Source: Halomonas fontilapidosi
Lineage (GTDB): Bacteria; Pseudomonadota; Gammaproteobacteria; Pseudomonadales; Halomonadaceae
Length of the DNA stretch: 64,000 nt
Direction: 5' to 3'
NCBI RefSeq assembly: GCF_014192285.1
Contig: NZ_JACHXQ010000008.1
Coordinates: 62,001-126,000 of the forward strand
Below are positions 44,378-52,293 of this stretch, in pieces; within the stretch, counting starts at the first letter, position 1, and every line of letters begins with the position of its first letter. The notes under the pieces are model-generated. The model had not been told where the DNA came from. It ran no database searches and was given only the letters and a program-made list of their open reading frames with translations. The position numbers and the translations under genes are program-made.

Positions 44378-45196
44378 ATGACCACCCCCACCGATATACT
44401 CTTCATCTCCCATGGCGGCGGCCCGATGCCGCTGCTGGGGGACCCGGGCCACCGTGAGATGGTGGAAAGGCTCAAGGAGATTGCGGACCGACTGCGCAAG
44501 CCCTCCGCCATCCTGGTCATCAGCGCCCACTGGGAGGAAGCGGTAGCGACGCTCACCTCGGGTGCCAACCCACCGCTGATCTACGATTACCATGGCTTTC
44601 CGCCCGAGTCCTACGAGATCACGTATCCCTGCCCAGGTGAGCCGGCGCTGGCGAGGCAGATCCACCAGGCACTGGAGCAGGCCGGCATCTCAGCACGGCT
44701 CGATGATCGGCGGGGCTTCGATCACGGTACCTTCGTACCGCTTAAGCTAATGTACCCGAAGGCAGATATACCGTGCGTGCAGCTGTCACTGATAAACAGT
44801 CTGGATGCTGCAGCGCACCTGGCTATCGGCAGGGCGCTGCAGGCGCTGGACGTCGACGACCTGCTGGTCATCGGGTCCGGATTCTCCTTCCACAACATGC
44901 AGGCGTTCTTTGCCCCCAACACCCCGGAGACCCAGGCCCGTAACCAGGCATTCGAGGACTGGCTGGAGGAGACCTGTTGCGACGCACAGATCGATGAAGC
45001 GGAACGTGCCGAACGGCTTCGACACTGGGATCGAGCCCCCTATGCCCGCTTCTGCCATCCTCGCGAGGAGCATCTACTCCCGCTGCATGTCTGCTACGGC
45101 ATGGCGGGAAAGCCCAGTGATCGCCATATTTCCGCAACGATTCTGGGAAAAGCATCCGGGATGTTCTACTGGCGGGTCTCGAGGCAGGCGGCCTAG
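44378..45196 (+). CDS. DODA-type (LigB-superfamily) ring-opening dioxygenase
   Basis: A 272-residue class III extradiol dioxygenase-like enzyme related to YgiD / 4,5-DOPA dioxygenase. The metal His residues appear in LFISHGGGPMPL, SAHWEE, RGFDHGTFVPL and FSFHNM. The natural substrate of bacterial YgiD-like proteins is unclear. GGAG precedes the ATG at 44378. Its stop overlaps that of the convergent pcaD by three bases, leaving no space for a terminator between them. Confidence 0.88.
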   Translation: MTTPTDILFISHGGGPMPLLGDPGHREMVERLKEIADRLRKPSAILVISAHWEEAVATLTSGANPPLIYDYHGFPPESYEITYPCPGEPALARQIHQALEQAGISARLDDRRGFDHGTFVPLKLMYPKADIPCVQLSLINSLDAAAHLAIGRALQALDVDDLLVIGSGFSFHNMQAFFAPNTPETQARNQAFEDWLEETCCDAQIDEAERAERLRHWDRAPYARFCHPREEHLLPLHVCYGMAGKPSDRHISATILGKASGMFYWRVSRQAA

Positions 45197-46011
45197 TCGA
45201 CGCCGTTAGTGCCCACGTCGCTCAGGTCCACCGCCATCACCGCCAGCAGCTTCTCGGCGAAAAGGTCCGGCACCTCCACGGAAGGCACGTGGCCGACGCC
45301 CTCGAGAATCTCGAGCGGCGCGCCGTCGCACTCGCCCGCCAGGGCCTCCAGGGTCGCCGGCGGGGTCGCCATGTCCTCGCTGCCGCCGAACAGCTGGACC
45401 TTCACGTCCTTCCCGGACAGCTTGCCGGTGAAGACGTCGCGCCCCAGCATCTCGCACAGCAGCGCATAGGATTCGTCGTCGCCGCGGCCCATCTGGATGC
45501 ACCAGCCGTTCTTGAGGGCCGGCTCGGCCTCGAAGCAGGCGGGGGCGAACCAGCGTGGCACGATCTCCTCGGACATCGCCGCCAGGCCCTCCTGACGCAC
45601 GCGGCCGGCACGGGTCGTCCACAGTTCGGCGTTGCCGATCACCGCCCCGGTGTTGGTCAGGGTGGCGGAGAGCAGCCGCTCACCATGCTCGGCGACCAGC
45701 TGCTGCCCCACCACACCGCCGATGGAGGTGCCGGCGAAGTGGAAGCGGCCGGCCCCGGCGTGGTCGGCCAGCGCCAGGGCCTCGGCGGCCAGGTCGGCCG
45801 GGATGATCGGCCCCTCGCCCCAGGCCTGGCTGGCGCCGTGGCCGGGCAGGTCCCAGGTCAGCACCCGGTAACGCGGCAGCAACCCCGGCAGGACGTCGTC
45901 CCACACCGCCTGGCTCATGCCCAGCGGGTGGGCCAGCACCACCAGGGGGTTGGCCTCGGCACCGAGCAGGCGATAGGCCACGCTGCGGCCGTTGATGTTC
46001 AGAAATGCCAT
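45193..46011 (-). CDS. pcaD: 3-oxoadipate enol-lactonase
   Basis: A 272-residue alpha/beta hydrolase that opens 3-oxoadipate enol-lactone to 3-oxoadipate, the step after CatC. The nucleophile Ser is in AGTSIGG (about 96), the acid Asp near GGSEDMATP, and the His in GVGHVPSVE. It is last in the pcaF-BKACE-pcaD run, 103 bases after the BKACE gene. Confidence 0.92.
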   Translation of the reverse strand: MAFLNINGRSVAYRLLGAEANPLVVLAHPLGMSQAVWDDVLPGLLPRYRVLTWDLPGHGASQAWGEGPIIPADLAAEALALADHAGAGRFHFAGTSIGGVVGQQLVAEHGERLLSATLTNTGAVIGNAELWTTRAGRVRQEGLAAMSEEIVPRWFAPACFEAEPALKNGWCIQMGRGDDESYALLCEMLGRDVFTGKLSGKDVKVQLFGGSEDMATPPATLEALAGECDGAPLEILEGVGHVPSVEVPDLFAEKLLAVMAVDLSDVGTNGVD

Positions 46012-46114
46012 GGAAGTCTCTCCTGACGCCGTACGTCAAAATGCAATGTTGTCCCCCCCGACGGCGGTCTGGACCGCCCGTCAGTGGCCCCGCAATGGAC
46101 GCGATGGCGAGTCG

Positions 46115-46945
46115 TTACACCGCCTCGAGCCCCAGGATCTGGCGAGCCTGTTGCCAGGTCGCCACCGGGCGCTCGTACTTCTCGCAAAGCGCTGCCACCC
46201 GCTCGACCAGGGCGGCATTCGAGGGGGCCAGGCTCTCCTTGTCCCAGCGGACGTTGTCCTCGAGGCCGGTGCGCGTGTGGCCTCCTGCGGCGATCGACCA
46301 CTCGTTGAGCTTGAGCTGGTTGGCGCCGACACCGGCCCCGCACCACTGGGAACCCGGCGCCAGGCGTTCGAGGGTCTCGATGTAGAAGTCGAAGGTCGGC
46401 TTATCGGCCGGCATGGCGTTCTTCACGCCCATCACGAACTGGACGTAGAGCGGCGCCTTGATCTTGCCCTGCTTCATCAGGTTCACCGCCTGATGGATAT
46501 GCGACAGGTCGAAGGCCTCGATCTCGGGCTTGATGTCATGGGCCAGCATCTCGGAGGCGAGCCAGTCCACCAGGTCGGGGGAGTTCTCGTAGACCCGCGT
46601 GGGGAAGTTGTTGGAGCCCACCGACAGGCTGGCCATGTCGGGCTTCAGCGGTAGCATGCCGCCGCGCTCACGCTCGGCACCTGAGCGGCCGCCGGTGGAG
46701 AGCTGGACGATCATCCCCGGACAGTGCTTGCGCAGTCCCTCGAGCAGGCGGGCGAACTTCTCGGGATCCGAGGTCGGGGTCTGGTCGTCGTTGCGGACAT
46801 GGCAGTGCGCAATGGTCGCCCCAGCCTCGAAGGCCGCTTGGGTGCTCTCGATCTGCTCCTCGATGGTGATCGGAACTGCCGGGTTGTTCTCTTTGCGTGG
46901 CAGGCTGCCGGTGATGGCAACACAGATAATGCAGGGATTTGACAT
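46115..46945 (-). CDS. Beta-keto acid cleavage enzyme (BKACE, DUF849)
   Basis: A 276-residue TIM-barrel zinc enzyme of the BKACE family, whose founder Kce condenses 3-keto-5-aminohexanoate with acetyl-CoA to give acetoacetate and a new acyl-CoA. Zinc ligands are the two His in IAHCHVRNDD (about 47-49) with a later His (EAFDLSHIH); the GGRSGAERE loop and VGANQLKLN are family-typical. Family members accept several beta-keto acids, and this one sits between pcaF and pcaD, so 3-oxoadipate (giving succinyl-CoA and acetoacetate) is the likely substrate. That assignment is inference from neighbourhood. Confidence 0.9.
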   Translation of the reverse strand: MSNPCIICVAITGSLPRKENNPAVPITIEEQIESTQAAFEAGATIAHCHVRNDDQTPTSDPEKFARLLEGLRKHCPGMIVQLSTGGRSGAERERGGMLPLKPDMASLSVGSNNFPTRVYENSPDLVDWLASEMLAHDIKPEIEAFDLSHIHQAVNLMKQGKIKAPLYVQFVMGVKNAMPADKPTFDFYIETLERLAPGSQWCGAGVGANQLKLNEWSIAAGGHTRTGLEDNVRWDKESLAPSNAALVERVAALCEKYERPVATWQQARQILGLEAV

Positions 46946-47017
46946 GGGAACCTCGCGTTATGCCCAGGGGCTGTTGTGGAGGGGTTGAAGGAATCTCAAG
47001 GTCGGTGCCGCAGGCGC

Positions 47018-48220
47018 CTAGGCCCGCTCGATCAGGGTGGCAATGCCCTGCCCCACGCCCACGCACATGGTGCACAGGGCGTAGCGCTTGCCGCTCTTGT
47101 GCAGCTCATGGGCGGCGGTCAGCAGCAGGCGTGCGCCGGACATGCCCAGCGGGTGGCCCAGGGCAATGGCGCCGCCGTTGGGGTTGACCCGCGGGTCGTC
47201 ATCCTCGAGGCCGAGGTCGCGCATGCAGGCGAGCGCCTGGGCAGCGAAGGCCTCGTTGAGCTCGATGACGTCGATCTCGTCGAGCGACACGCCGGTACGC
47301 GCGAGCAGCTTGTTCACTGCCGGCACCGGGCCAACCCCCATGATGCGCGGCTCGACCCCGGCGGTGGCCATGCCGAGGATCTTCGCCATGGGTGTCAGGC
47401 CGTGCTGCTCCACCGCGGCGGCGCTTGCCACCAGCATGGCGGCGGCGCCGTCGTTGACCCCCGAAGCATTGCCGGCAGTGACGCTGCCGCCCTCGCGGAA
47501 CGGGGTGGGCAGGCCGGCGAGCTTCTCGAGGGTGGTCTCGCGCAGGTGCTCGTCCTGGTTGAAGATCAACGGCGCCTGCTTGCGGCGCGGGATCTCGATG
47601 GCGGTGATCTCCTCGGCAAAGCGGCCGGCCTGCTGGGCGGCGGCGGCCTTCTGCTGGGAGCGCAGGGCGAAGGCGTCCTGGTCCTCGCGGGAGATCGAGA
47701 ACTGCTCGGCCACGTTCTCGGCGCTCTCGGGCATGGACTCGACGCCGTAGGCCTGCTTCATCAGCGGGTTGATGAAGCGCCAGCCGATGGTGGTGTCCTC
47801 GATCTTCTGGCCGCGTGAGAAGGCGCTGTCGGCCTTGCCCATCACGTAGGGCGCACGGGACATGGACTCCAAGCCGCCGGCCAGGGCCAGTTCCATCTCG
47901 CCGGCCTTGATGGCACGGAAGGCGGTGCCCACCGCGTCCATCCCGGAGCCGCACAGGCGGTTCAGCGTGGTGCCGGGCACAGAGGTCGGCAGGCCGGCGA
48001 GCAGCAGCGACATGCGCGCCACGCTGCGGTTGTCCTCGCCGGCCTGATTGGCGCAGCCCATGAAGACATCGTCGATGGCCGCCGGATCGAGCCCCGGGGC
48101 ATCATTCAGCACCGCCTGGAAGATGGTGGCCGCCAGATCGTCGGGCCTGACGCTGGCCAGCGAGCCGCCGAAGCGGCCCACGGCACTGCGCCGCGGATGA
48201 CAGAGGAATATATCGCTCAT
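47018..48220 (-). CDS. pcaF: 3-oxoadipyl-CoA thiolase
   Basis: A 400-residue thiolase that splits 3-oxoadipyl-CoA with CoA into succinyl-CoA and acetyl-CoA. The acyl-Cys is in NRLCGSGMDAV (about 90), and the base pair in NGGAIALGHPLGMSG (His) and CTMCVGVGQG (Cys near the C-terminus). Closest in pattern to PcaF/PaaJ rather than generic acetoacetyl-CoA thiolases; a plain acetyl-CoA acetyltransferase role cannot be ruled out. The start ATG 48220 faces the pcaR control region. Confidence 0.9.
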   Translation of the reverse strand: MSDIFLCHPRRSAVGRFGGSLASVRPDDLAATIFQAVLNDAPGLDPAAIDDVFMGCANQAGEDNRSVARMSLLLAGLPTSVPGTTLNRLCGSGMDAVGTAFRAIKAGEMELALAGGLESMSRAPYVMGKADSAFSRGQKIEDTTIGWRFINPLMKQAYGVESMPESAENVAEQFSISREDQDAFALRSQQKAAAAQQAGRFAEEITAIEIPRRKQAPLIFNQDEHLRETTLEKLAGLPTPFREGGSVTAGNASGVNDGAAAMLVASAAAVEQHGLTPMAKILGMATAGVEPRIMGVGPVPAVNKLLARTGVSLDEIDVIELNEAFAAQALACMRDLGLEDDDPRVNPNGGAIALGHPLGMSGARLLLTAAHELHKSGKRYALCTMCVGVGQGIATLIERA

Positions 48221-48294
48221 GGAGGTTCTCCTGTTCGTCGCCGGCTTGCTGGCGTTCGGGAGGCCACCGACCGGAACCTGGCTGGCCCGCAAAA

Positions 48295-48399
48295 TGTTCG
48301 CTATGTGAACACAGGTTTGCATTACGAACAAAGTACGCTCATCGCGGCCGAGCGTCAATTCCTTTAGAGCCGGTCGCACAAGTGTTCGCATCTCGAACA
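48295..48399 (+). promoter_or_regulatory. Three PcaR-type operators between pcaF and pcaR
   Basis: TGTTCG-CTATG-TGAACA (48295-48311), the weaker GGTTTG-CATTA-CGAACA (48314-48330) and the perfect TGTTCG-CATCT-CGAACA (48383-48399) share one 17-base palindromic pattern. The first two start 19 bases apart; the third is near the pcaR promoter side. IclR-type PcaR/PcaU/PobR regulators bind palindromes with GTTCG half-sites, so this fits divergent control of pcaF and pcaR. Confidence 0.7.
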
Positions 48400-48462
48400 T
48401 CATGGTAGATTGAGGCACCTTGACCCGACCACTCCACAGGACCATTAGCGGATGACGTGCCC

Positions 48463-49242
48463 ATGCAAGACGAGACCCTGACACCGGATGACCGCGACTT
48501 CGTCACGGCCCTAGCCAGCGGACTTGAAGTCATCCTGGCCTTCGACGAGACCCACCCACGCATGACGCTCAGCGAGGTGGCGTCGCGCACCGGCATGAAC
48601 CGTGCCCGGGCGCGACGCTTCCTGCTGACCCTCCATGCGCTAGGCTATGTGCGTAAGCAGCAGCGCCACTTCGAGCTGGCCCCCAAGGTGCTGAATCTCG
48701 GCTATGCGTTCCTCTCGGCCAACAACTACCGCAGCGTGATCCAGCAGATTCTCGAGGACATCACCACCGCGTGTGGCGAGTCCTCGTCGCTGGGCGTGCT
48801 GGATGGCGACGAGGTCACCTATGTGGCGCGCTCCTCGTCGCGCCATCGGCTGATGGCCATCACCCTCTCGGTGGGCACGCGCCTGCCCGCGGCCCACACC
48901 TCCATGGGGCGGGTGCTGCTGGCCCAGCTGCCGGATGCCGAGCTCGACGCCTTCCTGGCGCGGGTGGTCCTCGAGCCGCACACCGACAAGACCATCACCG
49001 ACAAGGCCGAGCTCAAGCGCTGCATCCTCGAGGTGCGCCAGCAGGGCTTCGCCATTGCCGACCAGGAACTCGACTCCGGATTGCGCTCAGTGGCCGTGCC
49101 GGTCTTCGATGCCAACGGCCGGCTGCTCGGTGCGATCAACATCAGCACCAATGCCGCCCGGGTCGACTTCGACACCCTGATGCGCCAGTACCTGCCGCTG
49201 CTGCAGGAGAAGGCCCGACAGATTCGCGCCAGCATCAGCTGA
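48463..49242 (+). CDS. pcaR: IclR-family beta-ketoadipate pathway regulator
   Basis: A 259-residue IclR-type regulator of the PcaR/PcaU/PobR group. It has an N-terminal winged helix (about 8-75, MTLSEVASRTGMNRARARRF and LHALGYVRKQQRHFEL) and an effector domain (about 90-255, with ARSSSRHRLMAITLSVGTRLPAAHTSMGR-type segments). In Pseudomonas PcaR responds to 3-oxoadipate. It is divergent from pcaF with three palindromic operators between. ATG 48463 was chosen; a GTG six bases earlier is equally possible. Confidence 0.9.
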   Translation: MQDETLTPDDRDFVTALASGLEVILAFDETHPRMTLSEVASRTGMNRARARRFLLTLHALGYVRKQQRHFELAPKVLNLGYAFLSANNYRSVIQQILEDITTACGESSSLGVLDGDEVTYVARSSSRHRLMAITLSVGTRLPAAHTSMGRVLLAQLPDAELDAFLARVVLEPHTDKTITDKAELKRCILEVRQQGFAIADQELDSGLRSVAVPVFDANGRLLGAINISTNAARVDFDTLMRQYLPLLQEKARQIRASIS

Positions 49243-49250
49243 TCCACTTG

Positions 49251-49270
49251 CCTCGCCAAGGACGGCGAGG
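49251..49270 (+). terminator. Hairpin after pcaR
   Basis: CCTCGCC and GGCGAGG pair perfectly over seven bases around AAGGAC, eight bases after the pcaR stop. No T-run follows. Confidence 0.4.
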
Positions 49271-49332
49271 TGATAGAGATATTGGCGATCACACTGCCGA
49301 TCTTCCTGCTGATCGGCCAGATTCCCTTCAGG
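49270..49332 (+). pseudogene. N-terminal relic of an AEC-family transporter
   Basis: From a GTG at 49270 the frame reads V-I-E-I-L-A-I-T-L-P-I-F-L-L-I-G-Q-I-P-F, which resembles the first membrane helix of auxin-efflux-carrier (AEC) transporters (M-x-x-I-L-x-I-x-x-P-I-F-L-L-I). The remaining domain is absent. The rest of the 370-base gap up to the SDR start holds a palindrome at 49405-49420 and no gene I can support. Confidence 0.4.
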
Positions 49333-49403
49333 GTTGCTTGGCCGGCAGATGAAGGTCCAGCGCCCATGCCCGCCTGAAGCTGTCACAGAATCTCCCGAAA
49401 AAT

Positions 49404-49420
49404 CCAATCTGGTCAGATTG
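49404..49420 (+). promoter_or_regulatory. Candidate operator upstream of the SDR gene
   Basis: CAATCT-GGTC-AGATTG is a perfect 6-base inverted repeat. With one more base it shares CCAATCTGGT exactly, and 14 of 17 bases overall, with 62844-62860 in front of the sugar-type ABC operon. The pair may be sites for one regulator of both units, possibly the adjacent chimeric regulator. Confidence 0.4.
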
Positions 49421-49611
49421 ACGATGGCGGCAACTGTCATTGGACGCCCGGCCTGCAGACAATACCGATCAACAAGGAAACACGACGCATCGCTACGCCG
49501 AGCTCGCGTGACAGGATTCCTTGTCGATCCAGGCTCCATACGCCCAGACAAGAGGCCATCAGATCCGCGGTGGAATGGAGAGACCCACAACAAGATTTCC
49601 GAGGTGACACC

Positions 49612-50415
49612 ATGGACAAGACCCGACTCGAAGGAAAGAATTGCCTGATTACCGGTGCTGCACGTGGCATGGGGGCCGCCGTTGCCGAGCATTATGCCGA
49701 ACAGGGCGCCAATGTGTGTGTGGCCGATCTCAATATCGAAGGCTGTGATGAGGTTGTGGCACGCATCAAGGAGAAAGGTGGCAATGCCATCGCCGTGAAG
49801 CTCAACGTGACCGAGCGTGACCAGATGCAGGCCGCCGTCAAGGCGACCGTCGATGCCTTCGGCAGCCTCAACGTCATGGTTAACAACGCCGGCATCAACA
49901 AGCCACTGATGTTCCTCGATATCACCGAGGACAACTGGCACCAGATCATGGACGTCAATGCCCTGGGATGCCTGATCGGCATGCAGGAAGCCGCCAAGCA
50001 GATGATTGATCAAGGAAAGGAGGGTGGCCCCTACAAGATCATCAATGTCGGTTCCATTCTGTCTCGCCAGGCCTTCGATGACGTGGTGCCCTACTCCTGC
50101 AGCAAGCACGCCGTACAGGCCATGATCAACGGTGGCGCCAAGGCGCTGGTCGATCACAACATCACCGTCAATGGCTATGGGCCCGGCGTGGTGCGCACCG
50201 AGCTGTGGGAGCAGCTCGACAAGGACCTGGTCAGCATCGGCAAATTCGAAAAGCAGGGCCAGTCCATGGATGAGCTCGCCGAAAAGATGATTCTGATGAA
50301 GCGCTATTCCTACCCCGAAGATGTGGTCGGCACCGCCTCATTCCTGGCCAGTTCGGAATCGGACTACATGACGGGCCAGCTGCTGATGATCGACGGCGGC
50401 ATGATCATGCAATGA
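49612..50415 (+). CDS. Short-chain dehydrogenase/reductase
   Basis: A 267-residue SDR of the classical type: TGAARGMG cofactor loop (about 14-21), NNAGIN, Ser in INVGSILSRQA and Y-S-C-S-K. An acidic residue after the second beta strand (VADLNIEG) suggests NAD over NADP. It resembles meso-butanediol/sorbitol dehydrogenases and glucose 1-dehydrogenase-like enzymes, so the substrate is a polyol, ketone or hydroxy acid; nothing more precise is justified. GAGGTGA precedes the ATG. It is convergent with the chimeric regulator gene (25-base gap). Confidence 0.9.
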   Translation: MDKTRLEGKNCLITGAARGMGAAVAEHYAEQGANVCVADLNIEGCDEVVARIKEKGGNAIAVKLNVTERDQMQAAVKATVDAFGSLNVMVNNAGINKPLMFLDITEDNWHQIMDVNALGCLIGMQEAAKQMIDQGKEGGPYKIINVGSILSRQAFDDVVPYSCSKHAVQAMINGGAKALVDHNITVNGYGPGVVRTELWEQLDKDLVSIGKFEKQGQSMDELAEKMILMKRYSYPEDVVGTASFLASSESDYMTGQLLMIDGGMIMQ

Positions 50416-50440
50416 CGCCGACGGCAACCCGGCGGGTGGC

Positions 50441-52213
50441 TCAGTAGTAGCCCCTGTCGCGCATCACCCGATCGGCCCTGTCCTGCGCCATGGACAGGGC
50501 CTTCTTGATGGAGCGCCGGCCGTCGAGCACCTCGAAGATCTCGTTCCCAGCAATACTGATCACGTCCGTGATGCCCGGCACCGGAGGGCGCGGCCAGGCT
50601 TGCAGAATGTCCTTTCTCGCCATGTCATCCACCACCTCGATCAACGGCGATAGCGCCGAGACCTCCGGGTCCTGGCTGACGCTAAAGCGCGGGGTCACCA
50701 GGCTGCCGTTGAGGATGTAGAGCTTGGACATGTTGGCCGAGGTGAGGTGACGAAGAGCCGTCCAGACGCTCTCGACCCGCTCCTCCGCGAGGTTGGCCGG
50801 AATGGCGAGGGCATAGCCGCCGATCGGCGTGATCGGGCGGCCATGGTTACCGACGGGGTGGGGAAGGTACCCGGTATTCCCCCAGGCCGGGGAGTCCTTG
50901 TTGAGCTCGAAGAGGGGCGCCAGTAGCGTGTAATTGTAGGCCATGCAGGCCTCGCCGCTCGCGTAGGACTGGGCGCGCTCGTACCAGGCCATATTGAGGA
51001 TATGGGGCGGCGAATATTTCAGGATATCGAGCATGTATTCGCAGGCCCGATAGGCGGCATCCGACTGAAACATCGGCCGCAGCTCCTCCCCCACGGCCTG
51101 CTGGAAATCATAGCCGCCCTGGCGGCGGCGAAGATTGATGATCGGCTGTCCGAACTTGGCCATCAGGAAACTGAAGGTATGGCCCAGCGGCGTGCCTCGC
51201 GCGGCATTCCAGGCGATGCCGTAGCGCCCCCTGGCAGGATCATGTAATCGCCTGGCCACCTTGACCAGCTCCTCGGTCGTCGTCGGGGGCTCAAGCTGTG
51301 CCTGCTCGAAAATATCCTTTCGGTAACAGAGCAGCTCCGGGGTGGTCTGCAAGGGGATGCCGTATTGCTGTCCGGCGTAACGCGTACTCTGAACGGCAAC
51401 CGGATGGAAGTCGGAAAGGTCGTAGGCATCGCGACGCATGAAGCGGTCGAGGGGTTGCAGGATTCCCTTCGAGGCCAGTTCGCCGAACCAAGGGAGGTCG
51501 CAGGCGACGAGATCGTAGCGAGACGTCGCGCGGCCGGCATTGGCCAGGATCGCCTTGAGCAGGTCGTCGATCGACCGAGCAGAGTTGTGGATCTCTAGGC
51601 CGAAGATCGATTCCAGCTGCTGCTTCAGGTTATGCATCGCCATGAAGGTTGGATCGGCATGGATCAGCCCTCGCAGGCCGCCCTTCAGTTCGAGCCGTGC
51701 CGACAGCACCGCCGGTGGTGAGATCACGTGATCCGTCGCGGCCGCATCAAGGAAGATCCGGCGACCGGTCTCGGATACCGGATCCACGCCGAACAGGGGT
51801 CCCAGAAGGCCCTTGATGCGGTGCGCATAGGTCTCCCACTCGTCGATCATCATCGGCGAGGGGTGCAACGAGACGGTCTTGCCCGATTTCGTGCGGGGGC
51901 GTGACAGGATCAGCCCGCGAGCGATGATGCTCTCGATCCCGCGCTTGGCGGTGCCGTAGGAGAGACCAGAGGCATCCGCTAGCGAGGTGGGCGTCGTCAG
52001 TCGGCCCGCCAGATGGTTGCGCATGAGATGAAGCATCATGCGCATCTCCCGGTAGCCGTGGCTCAGGGAGAGTGAATGCTCGGTCTCCTCCTCGAGCTTC
52101 TCGATGAAGTCGATGAAGCGAGAGAGCTCCGTATTGGAGAGCTTTGACCTGGGCGTCTGGGACAGCCTGTCGTAGGGCCCCTCAGGATGGCTCTCGTCGG
52201 TGAGGTCGCTCAT
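50441..52213 (-). CDS. Winged-helix / solute-binding-domain chimeric regulator
   Basis: A 590-residue protein without signal peptide. Residues ~30-150 form a MarR-like winged helix (TPTSLADASGLSYGTAKRGI, SIIARGLILSRPRTKSG). From about 180 to the end it is an extracellular solute-binding protein family 1 fold (MalE type): YDLVACDLPWFGELASKGIL, YGIPLQTTPELLCYRKDIFE, the NMAWYERAQSYASGEACMAY segment and ITPIGGYALAIPAN. Normally this fold is periplasmic; here it is probably a cytoplasmic ligand sensor attached to a DNA-binding domain. It sits downstream of the catabolic ABC operon and is the obvious candidate regulator. Its sensor (family 1) differs from the operon's own binding protein (ribose type). 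Confidence 0.82.
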   Translation of the reverse strand: MSDLTDESHPEGPYDRLSQTPRSKLSNTELSRFIDFIEKLEEETEHSLSLSHGYREMRMMLHLMRNHLAGRLTTPTSLADASGLSYGTAKRGIESIIARGLILSRPRTKSGKTVSLHPSPMMIDEWETYAHRIKGLLGPLFGVDPVSETGRRIFLDAAATDHVISPPAVLSARLELKGGLRGLIHADPTFMAMHNLKQQLESIFGLEIHNSARSIDDLLKAILANAGRATSRYDLVACDLPWFGELASKGILQPLDRFMRRDAYDLSDFHPVAVQSTRYAGQQYGIPLQTTPELLCYRKDIFEQAQLEPPTTTEELVKVARRLHDPARGRYGIAWNAARGTPLGHTFSFLMAKFGQPIINLRRRQGGYDFQQAVGEELRPMFQSDAAYRACEYMLDILKYSPPHILNMAWYERAQSYASGEACMAYNYTLLAPLFELNKDSPAWGNTGYLPHPVGNHGRPITPIGGYALAIPANLAEERVESVWTALRHLTSANMSKLYILNGSLVTPRFSVSQDPEVSALSPLIEVVDDMARKDILQAWPRPPVPGITDVISIAGNEIFEVLDGRRSIKKALSMAQDRADRVMRDRGYY

Positions 52214-52293
52214 GGCCGCCTCGGGGCAGGATGAAGGGAGTGCCACACGATAGCGCCGCCTCGTGCCTGGCGGTAAACGCTACGCCAACGCGG

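Noticed and set aside
44378..45196. Protocatechuate 4,5-dioxygenase (LigB)
   Set aside because: Sequence pattern and size fit the YgiD/DODA branch of the superfamily, and no LigA partner is present.
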